DNA of 64,000 nucleotides from Acinetobacter sp. Marseille-Q1618 (GCF_902809855.1 NZ_CADDWJ010000001.1:310001-374000), one strand, 5' to 3'; positions 39,130 to 49,511 are shown, counted from the stretch's first letter. Notes: generated by a model from the letters alone, not told the origin. Numbers and translations: made by a program.

Positions 39130-39912
39130 CTATTTTTTTGCTCGATTGGCAGCCCTAGGTGGCATAATTTCCCTTTGTCCTTGCCAAGCTTCTATAAAAT
39201 CATGCTCATTCATAGTATACAACTCTAAGATCGCTAAAATCACTCCGCCTAAAGTTTTAGTCGCATCAGTTTGAATATCGAGCTGTAATACGTCTTTATT
39301 TTTTAATGTATTTAAAATATCAGTTATTTCATAACTACGATCTCGCCCATTACTGTCGGTTGGATACATAGGCGTATTAATTACAATTTTCGCTAAACTT
39401 TTTTCAGCTTCATTTAAATCCAAAGCTTGTATGCTTTGAGAAAGATCTTCACTAAAAATGACCGCTTCTTGAATGAAAGACTGTAGTAAATGCTGTGTAA
39501 GTTTCGGTAAGGTTTTTTCGACAAAAGGACGGAAAGAAGCAGGGAAAATCACATTATGTGAAATACCTTTAAACATCGGTGCAATTTCTTCAACTTTATA
39601 GCCTGCAACGCCACAGCCAACAGCAGTGACAAAGTATTTAGTTTTAGGATGGTTTTTTGTATAAATTTTAAAATCATCGACATAATGTTGGATCTGTGAC
39701 AACGGCATTTGTTGTAAATGCTCGTTCATGGTTGGAATCGCAAAACTTTGACCTGACCAGCCACGCCCAACACCTTTCATCGCGCCAAAGTGCAAAAGCG
39801 CAATTTTTGCTGCACCGCCTTGATGCGTACCTGCCATATTACTCCCAAAAACGAAAACCGTATCTTCTGGTAAGTTTTTAACAATACTTTCATCATGATA
39901 TTGGTAAGTCAT
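39130..39912 (-). CDS. Macro-domain-like protein, function unknown
   Basis: A 260-residue cytoplasmic protein. The N-terminal half has VFVFGSNMAGTHQGGAAKIA (about residues 19-38), GVGRGWSGQSFAIPT (about 47-61) and VTAVGCGVAGYKVEEIA (about 94-110), a pattern I associate with macro-like nucleotide or ADP-ribose binding proteins and with a family of phage-related proteins. The C-terminal ~90 residues are unrelated and unrecognised. It lies upstream of the GGDEF pair on the same strand, and the window also has an ADP-ribosylglycohydrolase, but no direct link is shown. Confidence 0.55.
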   Translation of the reverse strand: MTYQYHDESIVKNLPEDTVFVFGSNMAGTHQGGAAKIALLHFGAMKGVGRGWSGQSFAIPTMNEHLQQMPLSQIQHYVDDFKIYTKNHPKTKYFVTAVGCGVAGYKVEEIAPMFKGISHNVIFPASFRPFVEKTLPKLTQHLLQSFIQEAVIFSEDLSQSIQALDLNEAEKSLAKIVINTPMYPTDSNGRDRSYEITDILNTLKNKDVLQLDIQTDATKTLGGVILAILELYTMNEHDFIEAWQGQREIMPPRAANRAKK

Positions 39913-40064
39913 TTTGCTACGATTCCATAATATGGCTTTGCTTCATGTTGCAATTGAATTTGGCAATGGTCAAGTCAAATTGTGCAGGATTATTGCATCC
40001 ATATTTATGGACATTATTCAAGATATTCATTTAAGATAAAGCGATATAAATTGAGAACTTAAAA

Positions 40065-41015
40065 ATGACAATACAGTATCCAATCAAATACCAAAATAGT
40101 CCAGAAAAATTATGCGCTGTTGGGGATGTTATTATTTTTTATTCACATTCACGACCTTATGCTATACCTGCACAAATTGTTGAATTCAAAAATAAGTTTG
40201 AAATAGGAGAAACGCTTGTTTCAAATAACATTGAACAGTTGCTGGAAGTTGGTACTTTAAAGTCAGATCGAAATATGTTGATATTGAGAATTGAAAATGA
40301 TGAGAATATTTTAATTCATTTTAATCAGATTATTGAAAAAAATGAACGTTTTGACTATATTAGTCATGAGCATCTAGAAACAGGATTGAATTTTAAACAG
40401 CTATGTGAAAACTACTTAAAATCTCGTGTAGATTTTGATGCAGAAGCTTGTTACCAATTGGGCTTATGGAATTTTATTGGCTTGATTCATGATCAGGATT
40501 TAACTCAAGCGAAACAGCTATGGGAAAATGCGACTGATAAGGGACATTTAATTGCACCATGCTATTTAGCTGAAATGTTTTATTCAGAGGCACAAGATAT
40601 TGAAGGAAAAAAATTCTATATTGATTTGTTAGAAATGAGTGCAACGCGTGGCTATGCAATTGCTCAATATTCATTAGGTTATTTTTATTCAGAAGCATCG
40701 CAACAGGATTTTACGAAAGCGATTTATTGGTATGAGAAAGCAGCTGCGCAAAATTATGCTCAGGCTCAATGTAATTTAGCAGATAAATATGAACATGGAT
40801 TGGGTGTTGTAAAAGACTATGCGAAAGCCATTCAATTATATCAACAAGCTGCTGAGCAAAACATTGCTGAAGCAATGTATTCACTTGCGAATATGATTCT
40901 AAATGAAAAAGGTCTAATCAAAAATATTGATCTTGCGAAAGCATACCTCATGAAAGCGATCGAATTGAAGTATGAACCTGCGCAATATTTGCTGACTCAG
41001 ATCGATGAAGCGTGA
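40065..41015 (+). CDS. Sel1-repeat protein
   Basis: A 316-residue protein with no signal peptide. The N-terminal ~125 residues are unrecognised and beta-rich. The rest consists of about five Sel1-like (SLR) repeats of ~36 residues, such as AQYSLGYFYSEASQQDFTKA and AQCNLADKYEHGLGVVKDYAK. SLR proteins are scaffolds for protein contacts. The gene starts at ATG with GAACTT and is followed by a 130-base spacer before uvrB. Confidence 0.85.
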   Translation: MTIQYPIKYQNSPEKLCAVGDVIIFYSHSRPYAIPAQIVEFKNKFEIGETLVSNNIEQLLEVGTLKSDRNMLILRIENDENILIHFNQIIEKNERFDYISHEHLETGLNFKQLCENYLKSRVDFDAEACYQLGLWNFIGLIHDQDLTQAKQLWENATDKGHLIAPCYLAEMFYSEAQDIEGKKFYIDLLEMSATRGYAIAQYSLGYFYSEASQQDFTKAIYWYEKAAAQNYAQAQCNLADKYEHGLGVVKDYAKAIQLYQQAAEQNIAEAMYSLANMILNEKGLIKNIDLAKAYLMKAIELKYEPAQYLLTQIDEA

Positions 41016-41145
41016 AATATAAGGTGTATAAGAGCTTAGCCTAAAAAATAAAATCTTTAGACAAAAGAGTCTAGCTAGCATATTGCATAAACAGACTTTG
41101 CCTCCATAATAAATATATTCTTATATTTAATGCCGAAGTATTTAT

Positions 41146-43167
41146 ATGCAAGATGGTCAACCTTTTGAGCTGGTCACCCATTATCAACCTGCGGGGGATC
41201 AACCACAAGCGATTGAAAAGTTAGTGAATGGGGTCAATAAAGGCTATCACGATCAACTTTTGTTAGGCGTTACAGGTTCAGGTAAAACCTATACTATGGC
41301 GAATGTGATTGCGCAAACACAACGTCCGACCATTATCATGGCACATAATAAAACTTTAGCTGCCCAGCTTTATGGCGAATTTAAAGCATTTTTTCCCAAC
41401 AATGCAGTGGAATATTTCGTCAGTTATTATGATTATTATCAGCCTGAAGCCTATGTGCCATCTTCAGATACATTTATCGAAAAAGATTCTTCGATCAATG
41501 ATCATATTGACCAAATGCGACTTTCGGCAACACGTGCATTATTAGAACGTCGTGATGCGATTATTGTTGCTTCAGTCTCTGCGATTTATGGTCTGGGTGA
41601 TCCCAATGCATATATGAGTATGTTATTGCATGTGGTACAAGGTGATCGAGTTGCCCGTGATGACATTATTCGTCGTTTGGTAGAAATGCAATATACTCGC
41701 AATGAACTGGAATTTTTACGTGGTACATATCGTATTCGTGGCGAAATTTTGGATATTTTCCCTGCCGAATCAGATCAATATGCGATCCGCATTGAACTCT
41801 TTGATGATGAAGTAGATTCGATCCGTTGGTTTGATCCTTTAACAGGGAAAATGATCCGCAAAGTGCCACGTGTGACCATTTATCCTAAAAGTCACTATGT
41901 AACCCCTAAAGATAATTTACAGCGTGCGATTGGTACGATTCGTGAAGAGCTGGCAGAGCGTTTAGTCTTTTTCAAAGAACATGACAAATTGTTGGAAGCA
42001 CAGCGCATAGAGCAGCGTACTCGTTATGATTTAGAAATGATGCAGCAGTTGGGTTATACCAACGGTATTGAAAACTATTCACGCCATTTGTCTGGGCGAC
42101 CTGCGGGCGAAGCGCCACCGACGTTATTTGATTATATTCCTGATGATGCTTTGTTAATTATTGATGAATCGCATGTGACTGTGCCGCAAATTGGCGCAAT
42201 GTATAAAGGTGACCGTTCTCGTAAAGAAAACTTAGTTAATTATGGTTTTCGTTTGCCAAGTGCATTGGATAATCGTCCAATGAAATTTGAAGAATGGGAA
42301 AGAATCGTACCTACTACGATTTATGTTAGTGCAACACCTGCAAAATATGAGCTAGAAAAATCGGAACAAGTTGCAGAACAAGTGGTGCGCCCAACAGGTT
42401 TGGTTGACCCTGAAATTGAAATCCGCCCAGTTTTAACCCAAGTTGATGATGTATTGTCAGAAATTAATATTCGTAAGGAATTGAATGAAAGGGTATTGGT
42501 GACGACTTTAACTAAACGCATGGCCGAAGACTTAACTTCATATTTAAAAGAATATGGTATTAAAGTTGCCTATTTACATTCTGATATTGATACTGTTGAG
42601 CGAGTGAAAATTATTCATGAGTTGCGTACAGGCGTACATGATGTTTTAGTCGGAATTAACCTGTTACGTGAAGGTTTAGACATGCCAGAAGTGTCTTTGG
42701 TGGCTATTTTGGATGCAGACAAAGAGGGCTTTTTACGTTCAGAACGCTCACTTATTCAGACCATTGGTCGTGCAGCACGAAATGTCAAAGGGAGAGCAAT
42801 TTTATATGCGGATCGAATTACTGACTCGATGCAAAAAGCCATAGATGAAACTGAACGTCGTCGCAATAAACAAATTCAGTTTAATCAAGAGCATGGTATT
42901 GTTCCTCGAAGTGCTGTTCGTCAAGCCATTAAAGAAATTGATACAGGTGAAGTGTTGGATGATGATCAAATTGATGAAAAAATCATCGATCAAGCACGTG
43001 TCATGAGTGCGGATGAGCAACACTTATTGTCAAATCCAAAATTACTGGCGAAACATATTTCTAAACTTGAAAAAGAAATGTTAAAAGCATCGAAAGAGTT
43101 ACAGTTTGAGCAAGCAGCTCGGATTCGTGATGAAATTCTGCGTTTTAAAGCGTTAATGTTACAATAG
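41146..43167 (+). CDS. uvrB: Excinuclease ABC subunit B (UvrB)
   Basis: Damage-verification helicase of nucleotide excision repair, acting between UvrA and UvrC. The 673-residue length is standard. Walker [17 protein letters not shown] is at about residues 39-55, the beta-hairpin [12 protein letters not shown] at about 92-104, the DESH box ([13 protein letters not shown]) and the helicase motif GRAARN follow, and the C-terminal UVR domain [20 protein letters not shown] contacts UvrC. It starts at ATG 41146 with little ribosome-site homology. Acinetobacter lacks a classic LexA, and no LexA box is claimed here. Confidence 0.98.
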   Translation: MQDGQPFELVTHYQPAGDQPQAIEKLVNGVNKGYHDQLLLGVTGSGKTYTMANVIAQTQRPTIIMAHNKTLAAQLYGEFKAFFPNNAVEYFVSYYDYYQPEAYVPSSDTFIEKDSSINDHIDQMRLSATRALLERRDAIIVASVSAIYGLGDPNAYMSMLLHVVQGDRVARDDIIRRLVEMQYTRNELEFLRGTYRIRGEILDIFPAESDQYAIRIELFDDEVDSIRWFDPLTGKMIRKVPRVTIYPKSHYVTPKDNLQRAIGTIREELAERLVFFKEHDKLLEAQRIEQRTRYDLEMMQQLGYTNGIENYSRHLSGRPAGEAPPTLFDYIPDDALLIIDESHVTVPQIGAMYKGDRSRKENLVNYGFRLPSALDNRPMKFEEWERIVPTTIYVSATPAKYELEKSEQVAEQVVRPTGLVDPEIEIRPVLTQVDDVLSEINIRKELNERVLVTTLTKRMAEDLTSYLKEYGIKVAYLHSDIDTVERVKIIHELRTGVHDVLVGINLLREGLDMPEVSLVAILDADKEGFLRSERSLIQTIGRAARNVKGRAILYADRITDSMQKAIDETERRRNKQIQFNQEHGIVPRSAVRQAIKEIDTGEVLDDDQIDEKIIDQARVMSADEQHLLSNPKLLAKHISKLEKEMLKASKELQFEQAARIRDEILRFKALMLQ

Positions 43168-43285
43168 TTGCACCAAACCAAGCTTAGATCGTAAATTATA
43201 TGGAGTTAAAAGATACATAAATCTACAATTTAAGCTTAAATTTATGATTATTTTAATAATTATAAGTTCGAATAGTGAGGGTAAT

Positions 43286-43876
43286 GTGAGTCTAATCAAA
43301 AAAATACCCACAATGAGGAATAAAAATAGCCAAATGCTTGGTCGGGGCATTTTGTTTTTGGGATTAGCAGTGAGTACTCAACTCTATGCGCAGGATCGTT
43401 CGCTCGCCACTGTGCCACATGTAGAACTGGATAAATATCTTGGGCTTTGGTATGAGATTGCGCGTAAACCATTATATTTTCAAAGAGAATGTCAAAAAGA
43501 CGTAACTGCACGTTATACCATTAATGAATATGGCAATGTTGCTGTGGACAATCGTTGTATTGATGGGCTGGGGAATGAATTACGCTCTTTGGGAGAAGGG
43601 TTTATTAGTAATGAGCCATATAATTCAAAAATAAAAGTGAGTTTTTTACCAGAAGCTGTGCGTTGGATGCCGTTTGGACGAGGTGATTATTGGATTTTAA
43701 AAGTCGATCCACAATATCAAATGGCTTTAGTAGGTGAACCAAAACGTAAGTATTTATGGGTGTTGTCACGTAGTCCACATCCTGATGAACAAAAAGTCAA
43801 AGAATATCTACGCTATGCTCAAACCTTAGGTTTTAGTACAAAAGATATGATTCGTTCTGAACAGACTGAGCCTTAG
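43286..43876 (+). CDS. Exported lipocalin family protein (Blc-like)
   Basis: A secreted beta-barrel protein expected to bind lipids or other hydrophobic ligands. The lipocalin signature GLWYEIARKPLYFQ (GxW motif) and a WVLSRSPHPDE-type C-terminal motif place it near bacterial lipocalin Blc, here with a plain signal peptide ending YAQ rather than a lipobox Cys. I choose GTG 43286, with GAGGG just upstream; an ATG at 43244 and another at 43313 are alternatives. It is 76 bases past uvrB's end in the longest frame. Confidence 0.85.
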   Translation: MSLIKKIPTMRNKNSQMLGRGILFLGLAVSTQLYAQDRSLATVPHVELDKYLGLWYEIARKPLYFQRECQKDVTARYTINEYGNVAVDNRCIDGLGNELRSLGEGFISNEPYNSKIKVSFLPEAVRWMPFGRGDYWILKVDPQYQMALVGEPKRKYLWVLSRSPHPDEQKVKEYLRYAQTLGFSTKDMIRSEQTEP

Positions 43877-43966
43877 TTGTTTTGAAAATTATTTATACTT
43901 GAATTTTCAAATATATTTGCATAATTATGCTTATAATACCTCGATAAAATGATCTAGAGGTGACAG

Positions 43967-44908
43967 ATGTTTAAAGGTGTAGCATTATCCGTTTTGGCAT
44001 CGATCACTTTTGGGGTTTTATATTTTTATACACAATTTCTACAGGTTTTTGATAGCCAACAAACTTTTGGTTGGCGCATTATTTCGACCCTACCATTCTT
44101 AACATTATTTATGTTCTATAGTGGTGATTGGGTGCATGTCAAAGCTATTTTTCAGCGTATTTTAGAAAAGCCTGGATTATTTCTAATCCTCATTATTACC
44201 TCCGCCTTAACATGTTTTCAGCTCTGGATATTTTTATGGGGGCCGATGAATGGGCGTGGCTTACAAGTATCTTTAGGTTACTTTTTATTGCCTCTATTTT
44301 TAGTGTTGATGGGCAGCATCTTCTTTAAAGAGAAATTATCTAAATTACAAATGTTGGCTGTCTTGTGTGCTGCATCAGGTGTAGCACATGAGATTTGGCG
44401 CTTAGGCAGTATCGCATGGGAAACGATGGCTGTTGCAATCGGTTATTCATTGTATTTTTTAATTCGAAAGCATATTCAAACGGATAACTTAGGTGGTTTT
44501 TGGTGGGATATTTTGATTTGTATACCAGTGGCGATCTATTTTGTGCAAATGGGCAATGCGCCTTTTGCCTTGTTTACCGAGAATAGCTATTTGTGGTTGG
44601 TGGTTGCAGGACTGGGTTTGCTGAGTGCCATAGGTTTAGGCAGTTATATTTTAGCAAGTCGCTATTTACCCATGATACTTTTTGGTTTGCTGAGTTATTT
44701 AGAGCCTGTGCTTTTGGCATTGGCATCTTTAGCATTGGGAGAAAATATTAACCAAGATGAATGGCTGACTTATATTCCGATTTGGTGTGCAGTGGGAATT
44801 TTAGTGGTTGAAGGTATTTTACATTTGTACGCACAAAAACGTAATGCACAAAACTTAATCAGAAATGTTGAAAATGTCCAACAACGTATCGAAAAAAATC
44901 AACCTTAA
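43967..44908 (+). CDS. RarD-type EamA family transporter
   Basis: A 313-residue polytopic protein of the drug/metabolite transporter superfamily with about ten helices and two EamA repeats. The N-terminus (KGVALSVLASITFGVLYFYT) and the conserved SLGYFLLPLFLVLMG motif are typical of RarD, whose substrate is not firmly known. The gene has an AGAGGTGAC ribosome site. It appears to be a single gene between the lipocalin and GAPDH. Confidence 0.87.
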   Translation: MFKGVALSVLASITFGVLYFYTQFLQVFDSQQTFGWRIISTLPFLTLFMFYSGDWVHVKAIFQRILEKPGLFLILIITSALTCFQLWIFLWGPMNGRGLQVSLGYFLLPLFLVLMGSIFFKEKLSKLQMLAVLCAASGVAHEIWRLGSIAWETMAVAIGYSLYFLIRKHIQTDNLGGFWWDILICIPVAIYFVQMGNAPFALFTENSYLWLVVAGLGLLSAIGLGSYILASRYLPMILFGLLSYLEPVLLALASLALGENINQDEWLTYIPIWCAVGILVVEGILHLYAQKRNAQNLIRNVENVQQRIEKNQP

Positions 44909-45118
44909 ATGTGTGCTCAAAACAGATTTAAATATGTGATTTGATGATTAAGAGTAGAAATCATCAAAATAATTATGACTATTTTGTAATTTTATAATGA
45001 ATATACAATAAAAAGTACTTTGCTAGGTCAGCTTTCGATTCATTCTTAGAAAGAATTCCATTACAATATTGGGGTTTTTAAACTAAGTCTAGATATACAT
45101 AAAATAGAGGACGTATCT

Positions 45119-46576
45119 GTGAGCAAAGACACTATCATCGCCCTACACGCAGAGCATCAAGGTCGTTGGAAAAACCGTGAAGAAATCGCGGAACGTATGA
45201 TTGCTTTAATCGGACAATTATACCGTGAAAAAAATATTGTCACTTCTGTTTACGGTCGTTCTTTAGTGAACCGTTCGGTGATTCAAATCTTAAAAACACA
45301 TCGCCGTACACGTGTATTAGATGTTGAACTTTCAGTTGTTCATACTTTCCCTATTTTAGAAGCTTTGGCGAAAATAGAAAATATCGGTTCTGCTGAAGTA
45401 GACTTAGGTAAACTTGCAGTTGAATTTAAAGAAAAAGGTGGCGACGTTGATGCATTTGTTGCAAATGCAGTGCAATCTTTAGCTGGTAATGCTGCATCTG
45501 TAGAGCATAAAGATGTTGTACTTTACGGTTTTGGTCGTATTGGTCGTATCCTTGCGCGTTTAATCATTAGCCAATCTGGTTTGGGTCGTGGTTTAAACTT
45601 AAAAGCAATCGTGGTTCGTAAATCATCTGATGGTGACTTAGAAAAGCGTGCGTCTTTATTACGTCGTGACTCGATTCATGGTCCATTTGCAGGCACGATT
45701 TCTGTAGATGAAGAAAATGAAGCGATCATTGCAAATGGTAACTTTATCAAAGTGATCTATGCATCTAGCCCAGCTGAAGTGGATTACACTGCGTACGGTA
45801 TCGAAAATGCATTAGTGATCGATAACACGGGTAAATGGCGTGACAATGACGGTCTTGCGCAACACTTACAATGCCCAGGCGCTGCACGTGTAATCTTGAC
45901 TGCACCTGGTAAAGGTGACATGAAGAACGTTGTATTTGGTGTGAACCAAGCTGACATTTTAGATGAAGATAAAATCATCTCTGCTGCAAGCTGCACAACC
46001 AACGCAATTACACCAACTTTAAAAGTATTGCATGACAAATATACAGTGATCAATGGTCACGTTGAAACAGTTCACTCATTCACCAATGACCAGAACTTAA
46101 TCGACAACTACCATAAAGCAGACCGCCGTGGTCGTGCTGCAACATTGAATATGGTGATCACTGAAACTGGTGCTGCAAAAGCAGTTGCAAAAGCACTGCC
46201 AGCACTTCAAGGTAAATTAACAGGTAACTCTGTACGTGTACCTACACCAAACGTATCTTTAGCTATTTTGAACCTTACATTAGGTCAAGATGTTGATCGT
46301 GAAGAAGTGAACGAATACATTCGTCAAATCTCAATCAACTCTAACCTTCAAGGTCAAATCGGTTATACCAACTCGACTGAAGTGGTATCTTCTGACTTTA
46401 TCGGTTCACGTACTGCGGGTGTATTTGATGCGCAAGCAACAATCACTTCAGGCAACCGTTTAACTGCTTATGTTTGGTACGATAACGAAGTGGGTTATAG
46501 CTGCCAAGTATTGCGTATCGCTGAACAAATGGGTGGCGTAAGCTATCCAAAAGTTCCTGCTGAAACAACTGCTTAA
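45119..46576 (+). CDS. Glyceraldehyde-3-phosphate dehydrogenase with N-terminal extension
   Basis: A 485-residue enzyme, about 150 residues longer than a standard GAPDH. It starts with GTG, supported by GAGGA 9 bases upstream. The N-terminal ~130 residues are helical and not GAPDH-like; the core starts at VLYGFGRIGRILARLI (NAD-binding), and the active-site Cys is in SAASCTTNAITPTLKV. Substrate-loop HSFTNDQN and GRAATLNM follow. Such extended forms occur in Acinetobacter and Pseudomonas (GapB-like). Since Acinetobacter lacks phosphofructokinase, it probably serves gluconeogenesis and the lower part of Entner-Doudoroff glycolysis. Confidence 0.93.
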   Translation: MSKDTIIALHAEHQGRWKNREEIAERMIALIGQLYREKNIVTSVYGRSLVNRSVIQILKTHRRTRVLDVELSVVHTFPILEALAKIENIGSAEVDLGKLAVEFKEKGGDVDAFVANAVQSLAGNAASVEHKDVVLYGFGRIGRILARLIISQSGLGRGLNLKAIVVRKSSDGDLEKRASLLRRDSIHGPFAGTISVDEENEAIIANGNFIKVIYASSPAEVDYTAYGIENALVIDNTGKWRDNDGLAQHLQCPGAARVILTAPGKGDMKNVVFGVNQADILDEDKIISAASCTTNAITPTLKVLHDKYTVINGHVETVHSFTNDQNLIDNYHKADRRGRAATLNMVITETGAAKAVAKALPALQGKLTGNSVRVPTPNVSLAILNLTLGQDVDREEVNEYIRQISINSNLQGQIGYTNSTEVVSSDFIGSRTAGVFDAQATITSGNRLTAYVWYDNEVGYSCQVLRIAEQMGGVSYPKVPAETTA

Positions 46577-46593
46577 TTTACAGTCATTTCGGT

Positions 46594-46625
46594 AAAAAAG
46601 AGCTTCAATCGAAGCTCTTTTTTGT
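46594..46625 (+). terminator. Rho-independent terminator of the GAPDH gene
   Basis: AAAAAAGAGCTTC and GAAGCTCTTTTTT arms with a very short loop, 18 bases after the stop codon. Confidence 0.9.
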
Positions 46626-46772
46626 TTTACAGCAAATTTGAGATATTTTATTAAATTCTTAGAGTAATCGATTCAAGTAAAATTCGAATAATTCCTGATT
46701 TATAGATAGCTATATTTAATTAATAAATTGATTTTTAATAAAATTTTTAGAAACTTGTATTGGGCAGAAAAT

Positions 46773-47231
46773 ATGATCAAAATAAACATTTTATGTGCAT
46801 TTTTATTATTTGCTTCATTTTCAGTGAAAGCTAATACATTAGAATTACGTCCGTTATTAAAAGATCGATTTGAGGAAAATTGCGCAATTCGTCCGCAATA
46901 TGACTTTCATAATCAAAATACTGATCTAATCGCTCCCTTGAAACTCTATACGACTAAATCTAAATATATTGATAAGCAAGCCTATGTTTCTAGCATTTAT
47001 GATTTAAAGAATGTCACTTATTCAGAAATACCTGTTCGGAAAATCAAATTTATTTTTGGTCATTTGGCGCAACAATATAATCAATATCTTTATTTAGACT
47101 TAAGTACAGTAAAGGCTAAAAAGCAATTTTCAAAACTCAAATTCAAGCAAAATCAGAAAAATACTGGCTTGAGTGTAGCGTTTAGTAAGAATATTGCGAT
47201 TGTGCAGTGCTATTGGTTAGAGCAGTTTTGA
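46773..47231 (+). CDS. Small exported protein, function unknown
   Basis: A 152-residue protein from ATG 46773 with a clear signal peptide (MIKINILCAFLLFASF... ending VKA). A longer frame from TTG at 46728 has no supporting site. The mature part holds two Cys (ENCAIRP and IVQCYWL) at its ends, probably a disulfide, and is basic overall. I do not recognise it. It stands alone between GAPDH and the beta-repeat pair. Confidence 0.6.
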   Translation: MIKINILCAFLLFASFSVKANTLELRPLLKDRFEENCAIRPQYDFHNQNTDLIAPLKLYTTKSKYIDKQAYVSSIYDLKNVTYSEIPVRKIKFIFGHLAQQYNQYLYLDLSTVKAKKQFSKLKFKQNQKNTGLSVAFSKNIAIVQCYWLEQF

Positions 47232-47462
47232 CGAGGTTCGATGTTGAATTTTTAGTAGTTTAATTTTTAAAAAAGTTCTTCATAATTATATTCTCTCTAT
47301 TGATTAAAATAGATAAAAATCTATTGTTGATATAAAAATGAATCAATGTGGCTCAAAGTTTGAAAAAAATAGACAGTTGTCGAACATAAATATACGTTAA
47401 TAGTGTCACATTAAGGTTAGAATAGGTGCATTAAAACAAGTAGATAATTCAAGGATAGTGCA

Positions 47463-48200
47463 TTGCAAGTTAAGAAATTAGTGATTGGTTTAAGCTTTAT
47501 CATTTTTGCAGCAATTTGTGGTGTGCTGATTGCGATATGGGTATTTAAACATTTTAATATTTATATACCTCTTGAAAATCAATCTGTAAGTATTGATTTA
47601 AAAGAACCTTTACAAGCTAAAGTAAAAATTCATGAAGCTTTAGATGTAGATGTTACAGGACGAGTCAATGCTGAAATTCCAATTCATGAAAATTTGAATT
47701 TACCCATAACCCAAGCACTTACTCCACATGTATATTTTGATAATCTTGTTCCAATTCAGACTGTCATCCCAGTACAAGAAGTGTTGAAAATCGATCAAAA
47801 TATGCCGATTGATACCAAAGTACAAGTCAGAGTGATGGGCAAAGATATTACTTTACCATTGAAAGGTATTATTCCGATTAAAATGGAAGTGCCGATAAAT
47901 TTACAAGTTCCACTCAATCAACGTGTACATTTAAAATTTGATGCGCCTGTTAGAGCCGTACTTAAAGAAAATTTAAAGATTCCTTTAAATGCAACCTTAA
48001 AAACCAATATTCCAATTCAAGGGCATTTAAATGTACCGATTAAATCTAGTTTGGATGCGACAGTAGATGTGCAAAATACACTACCTGTAAAAATTCAAAA
48101 GGGTGATTTAAAAATACCATTGAATAGCATTAAATTGTCTAAAAACGAAAATGAAATCCAAGATCAAGCGAGTTCTACGCCTCAGAAAGTGAAGGAGTAA
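47463..48200 (+). CDS. Membrane-anchored beta-repeat protein A
   Basis: A 245-residue protein of unknown function. It starts with TTG, supported by AAGGA 8 bases upstream. One N-terminal helix (about 8-28) anchors it, and the remaining ~200 residues are extramembrane. They are made of repeated short beta-strand units of the type IPIxxxLxVP, for example NIPIQGHLNVPIKSSLDATV, IPIHENLNLPITQAL and EVPINLQVPLNQRVH, with alternating hydrophobic residues. There is no Cys. A related protein starts 4 bases after the stop, so the pair is an operon. Confidence 0.65.
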   Translation: MQVKKLVIGLSFIIFAAICGVLIAIWVFKHFNIYIPLENQSVSIDLKEPLQAKVKIHEALDVDVTGRVNAEIPIHENLNLPITQALTPHVYFDNLVPIQTVIPVQEVLKIDQNMPIDTKVQVRVMGKDITLPLKGIIPIKMEVPINLQVPLNQRVHLKFDAPVRAVLKENLKIPLNATLKTNIPIQGHLNVPIKSSLDATVDVQNTLPVKIQKGDLKIPLNSIKLSKNENEIQDQASSTPQKVKE

Positions 48201-48204
48201 AACG

Positions 48205-48885
48205 ATGGCTGTCTTTCATTCTGTTAGAAATTTAATGATTAGCTTTATTTTGGTTGTTTTATTGGTTGCAGTTTTGTTTTGGCTTTATTTGAATGTTCAA
48301 GCATCCATGCAAGTTTCAGCACAAAATGCCGAGATACAATTGTCAGATTCTCTACCAACTCAAATCCATGTAGGTAACTATTTGGAAACACAAGCAGTTG
48401 GAAATTTAGACACAGAGTTAAATATCGAACGTAAATTAAATCTGCCTTTAAAAGGTCGTTATCCTGCTGATTTGGCTTTTGTTGTGGAGACCCCCATTTC
48501 TGTAGATATTGACTATCAAACCAGCATTAAAATTAATACCATCATGCCATTGGATGCAGATACAGACTTAATTTATAAGAATAAACTTCTGCCAAAATTT
48601 CCGATTAAAGTTGATATTCCTGTGCAACTGGATGTGCCGTTTCACTTAAAACGTACCTATCAATTGCCGATTAAAATTATGTTTAGTGGTCCTGTTCAAT
48701 TTGAGTTTGATGATATTTTGAATGTCTATGTAAAGCATAAATTTAAGCCGACACTGAATATTAATGATCCAATCACCATGAAAAAAATTGCTAAGTTTAA
48801 TGCCACCATGTACAACCGTGAGCGTCAATCATTAGCAGATTTAGGTTTACAGATTGATTTACCTGTAAAAAATATTCATCCTTAA
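48205..48885 (+). CDS. Membrane-anchored beta-repeat protein B, paralogue of the previous gene
   Basis: A 226-residue protein with an N-terminal membrane helix (about 10-32) and an extramembrane part rich in beta-forming repeats such as KFPIKVDIPVQLDVPFHLKR and NIERKLNLPLKGRYP. Its layout matches the preceding gene although the sequences are diverged. Its C-terminus differs and ends DLGLQIDLPVKNIHP. GGAGTAAAACG precedes the ATG, overlapping the end of gene A. Function unknown; an inner-membrane-anchored periplasmic role is inferred. Confidence 0.65.
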   Translation: MAVFHSVRNLMISFILVVLLVAVLFWLYLNVQASMQVSAQNAEIQLSDSLPTQIHVGNYLETQAVGNLDTELNIERKLNLPLKGRYPADLAFVVETPISVDIDYQTSIKINTIMPLDADTDLIYKNKLLPKFPIKVDIPVQLDVPFHLKRTYQLPIKIMFSGPVQFEFDDILNVYVKHKFKPTLNINDPITMKKIAKFNATMYNRERQSLADLGLQIDLPVKNIHP

Positions 48886-49110
48886 TTATATAACCATCAT
48901 GTAAATAATCATGAATTAAAAACGCTTAACTTTGATCTTGAATGCTTATGCTTTTAGGCTCAATGAAATGTGCTCATTAATTGTTTTGATGATCGATGAC
49001 AGCTTTGGGTTGTATGTTTTTTACACTTGATGCTATGATCTTAAAATCAATACTAACAAATTGTAAGTACATAGCTAGAAGTTAGCTATTTACCTAAAAG
49101 AGAGATTTTG

Positions 49111-49488
49111 ATGAGTACATATGCAACCAGCAAATTAATTGGTCAGGTGCTGTCGAGTGAATGTCCTTCACGCCAAATACTAGAACATATCACCAGTAAG
49201 TGGGCGGTATTGATTCTGAAAAGTTTAAGCGAAGGGGTATTGCGTTTTAGTGAATTGCGACAAAAGATTGAAGGTGTAAGTGAAAAAATGTTAGCGCAAA
49301 CACTAAAAACCTTAGAACAGGACGGTTTTATTTTAAGAACAGTCTATCCAGAAGTTCCGCCAAAGGTTGAATATCAGTTAACATTTTTAGGTGCGCAAGC
49401 GGCTGAAAAGTTGAATTATTTAATCACTTGGATTGAGCGTAATTTGCCTGAAATTTTAGAGAATAAACAAAATATTGTAAAAGTTTAA
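49111..49488 (+). CDS. HxlR family transcriptional regulator
   Basis: A 125-residue winged-helix regulator (starting at the ATG just after TTG 49108). Family signatures are CPSRQILEHITSKWAVLIL (the Cys-Pro start and KWxxLIL), RFSELRQKIEGVSEKMLAQT and the C-terminal WIERNLP. Many family members use the N-terminal Cys to sense electrophiles or thiol stress, here Cys in SECPSR. No obvious target gene is adjacent; the beta-repeat pair lies upstream and prfH converges on it. Confidence 0.9.
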   Translation: MSTYATSKLIGQVLSSECPSRQILEHITSKWAVLILKSLSEGVLRFSELRQKIEGVSEKMLAQTLKTLEQDGFILRTVYPEVPPKVEYQLTFLGAQAAEKLNYLITWIERNLPEILENKQNIVKV

Positions 49489-49511
49489 AGATACTGAACT
49501 GATATAAATGC

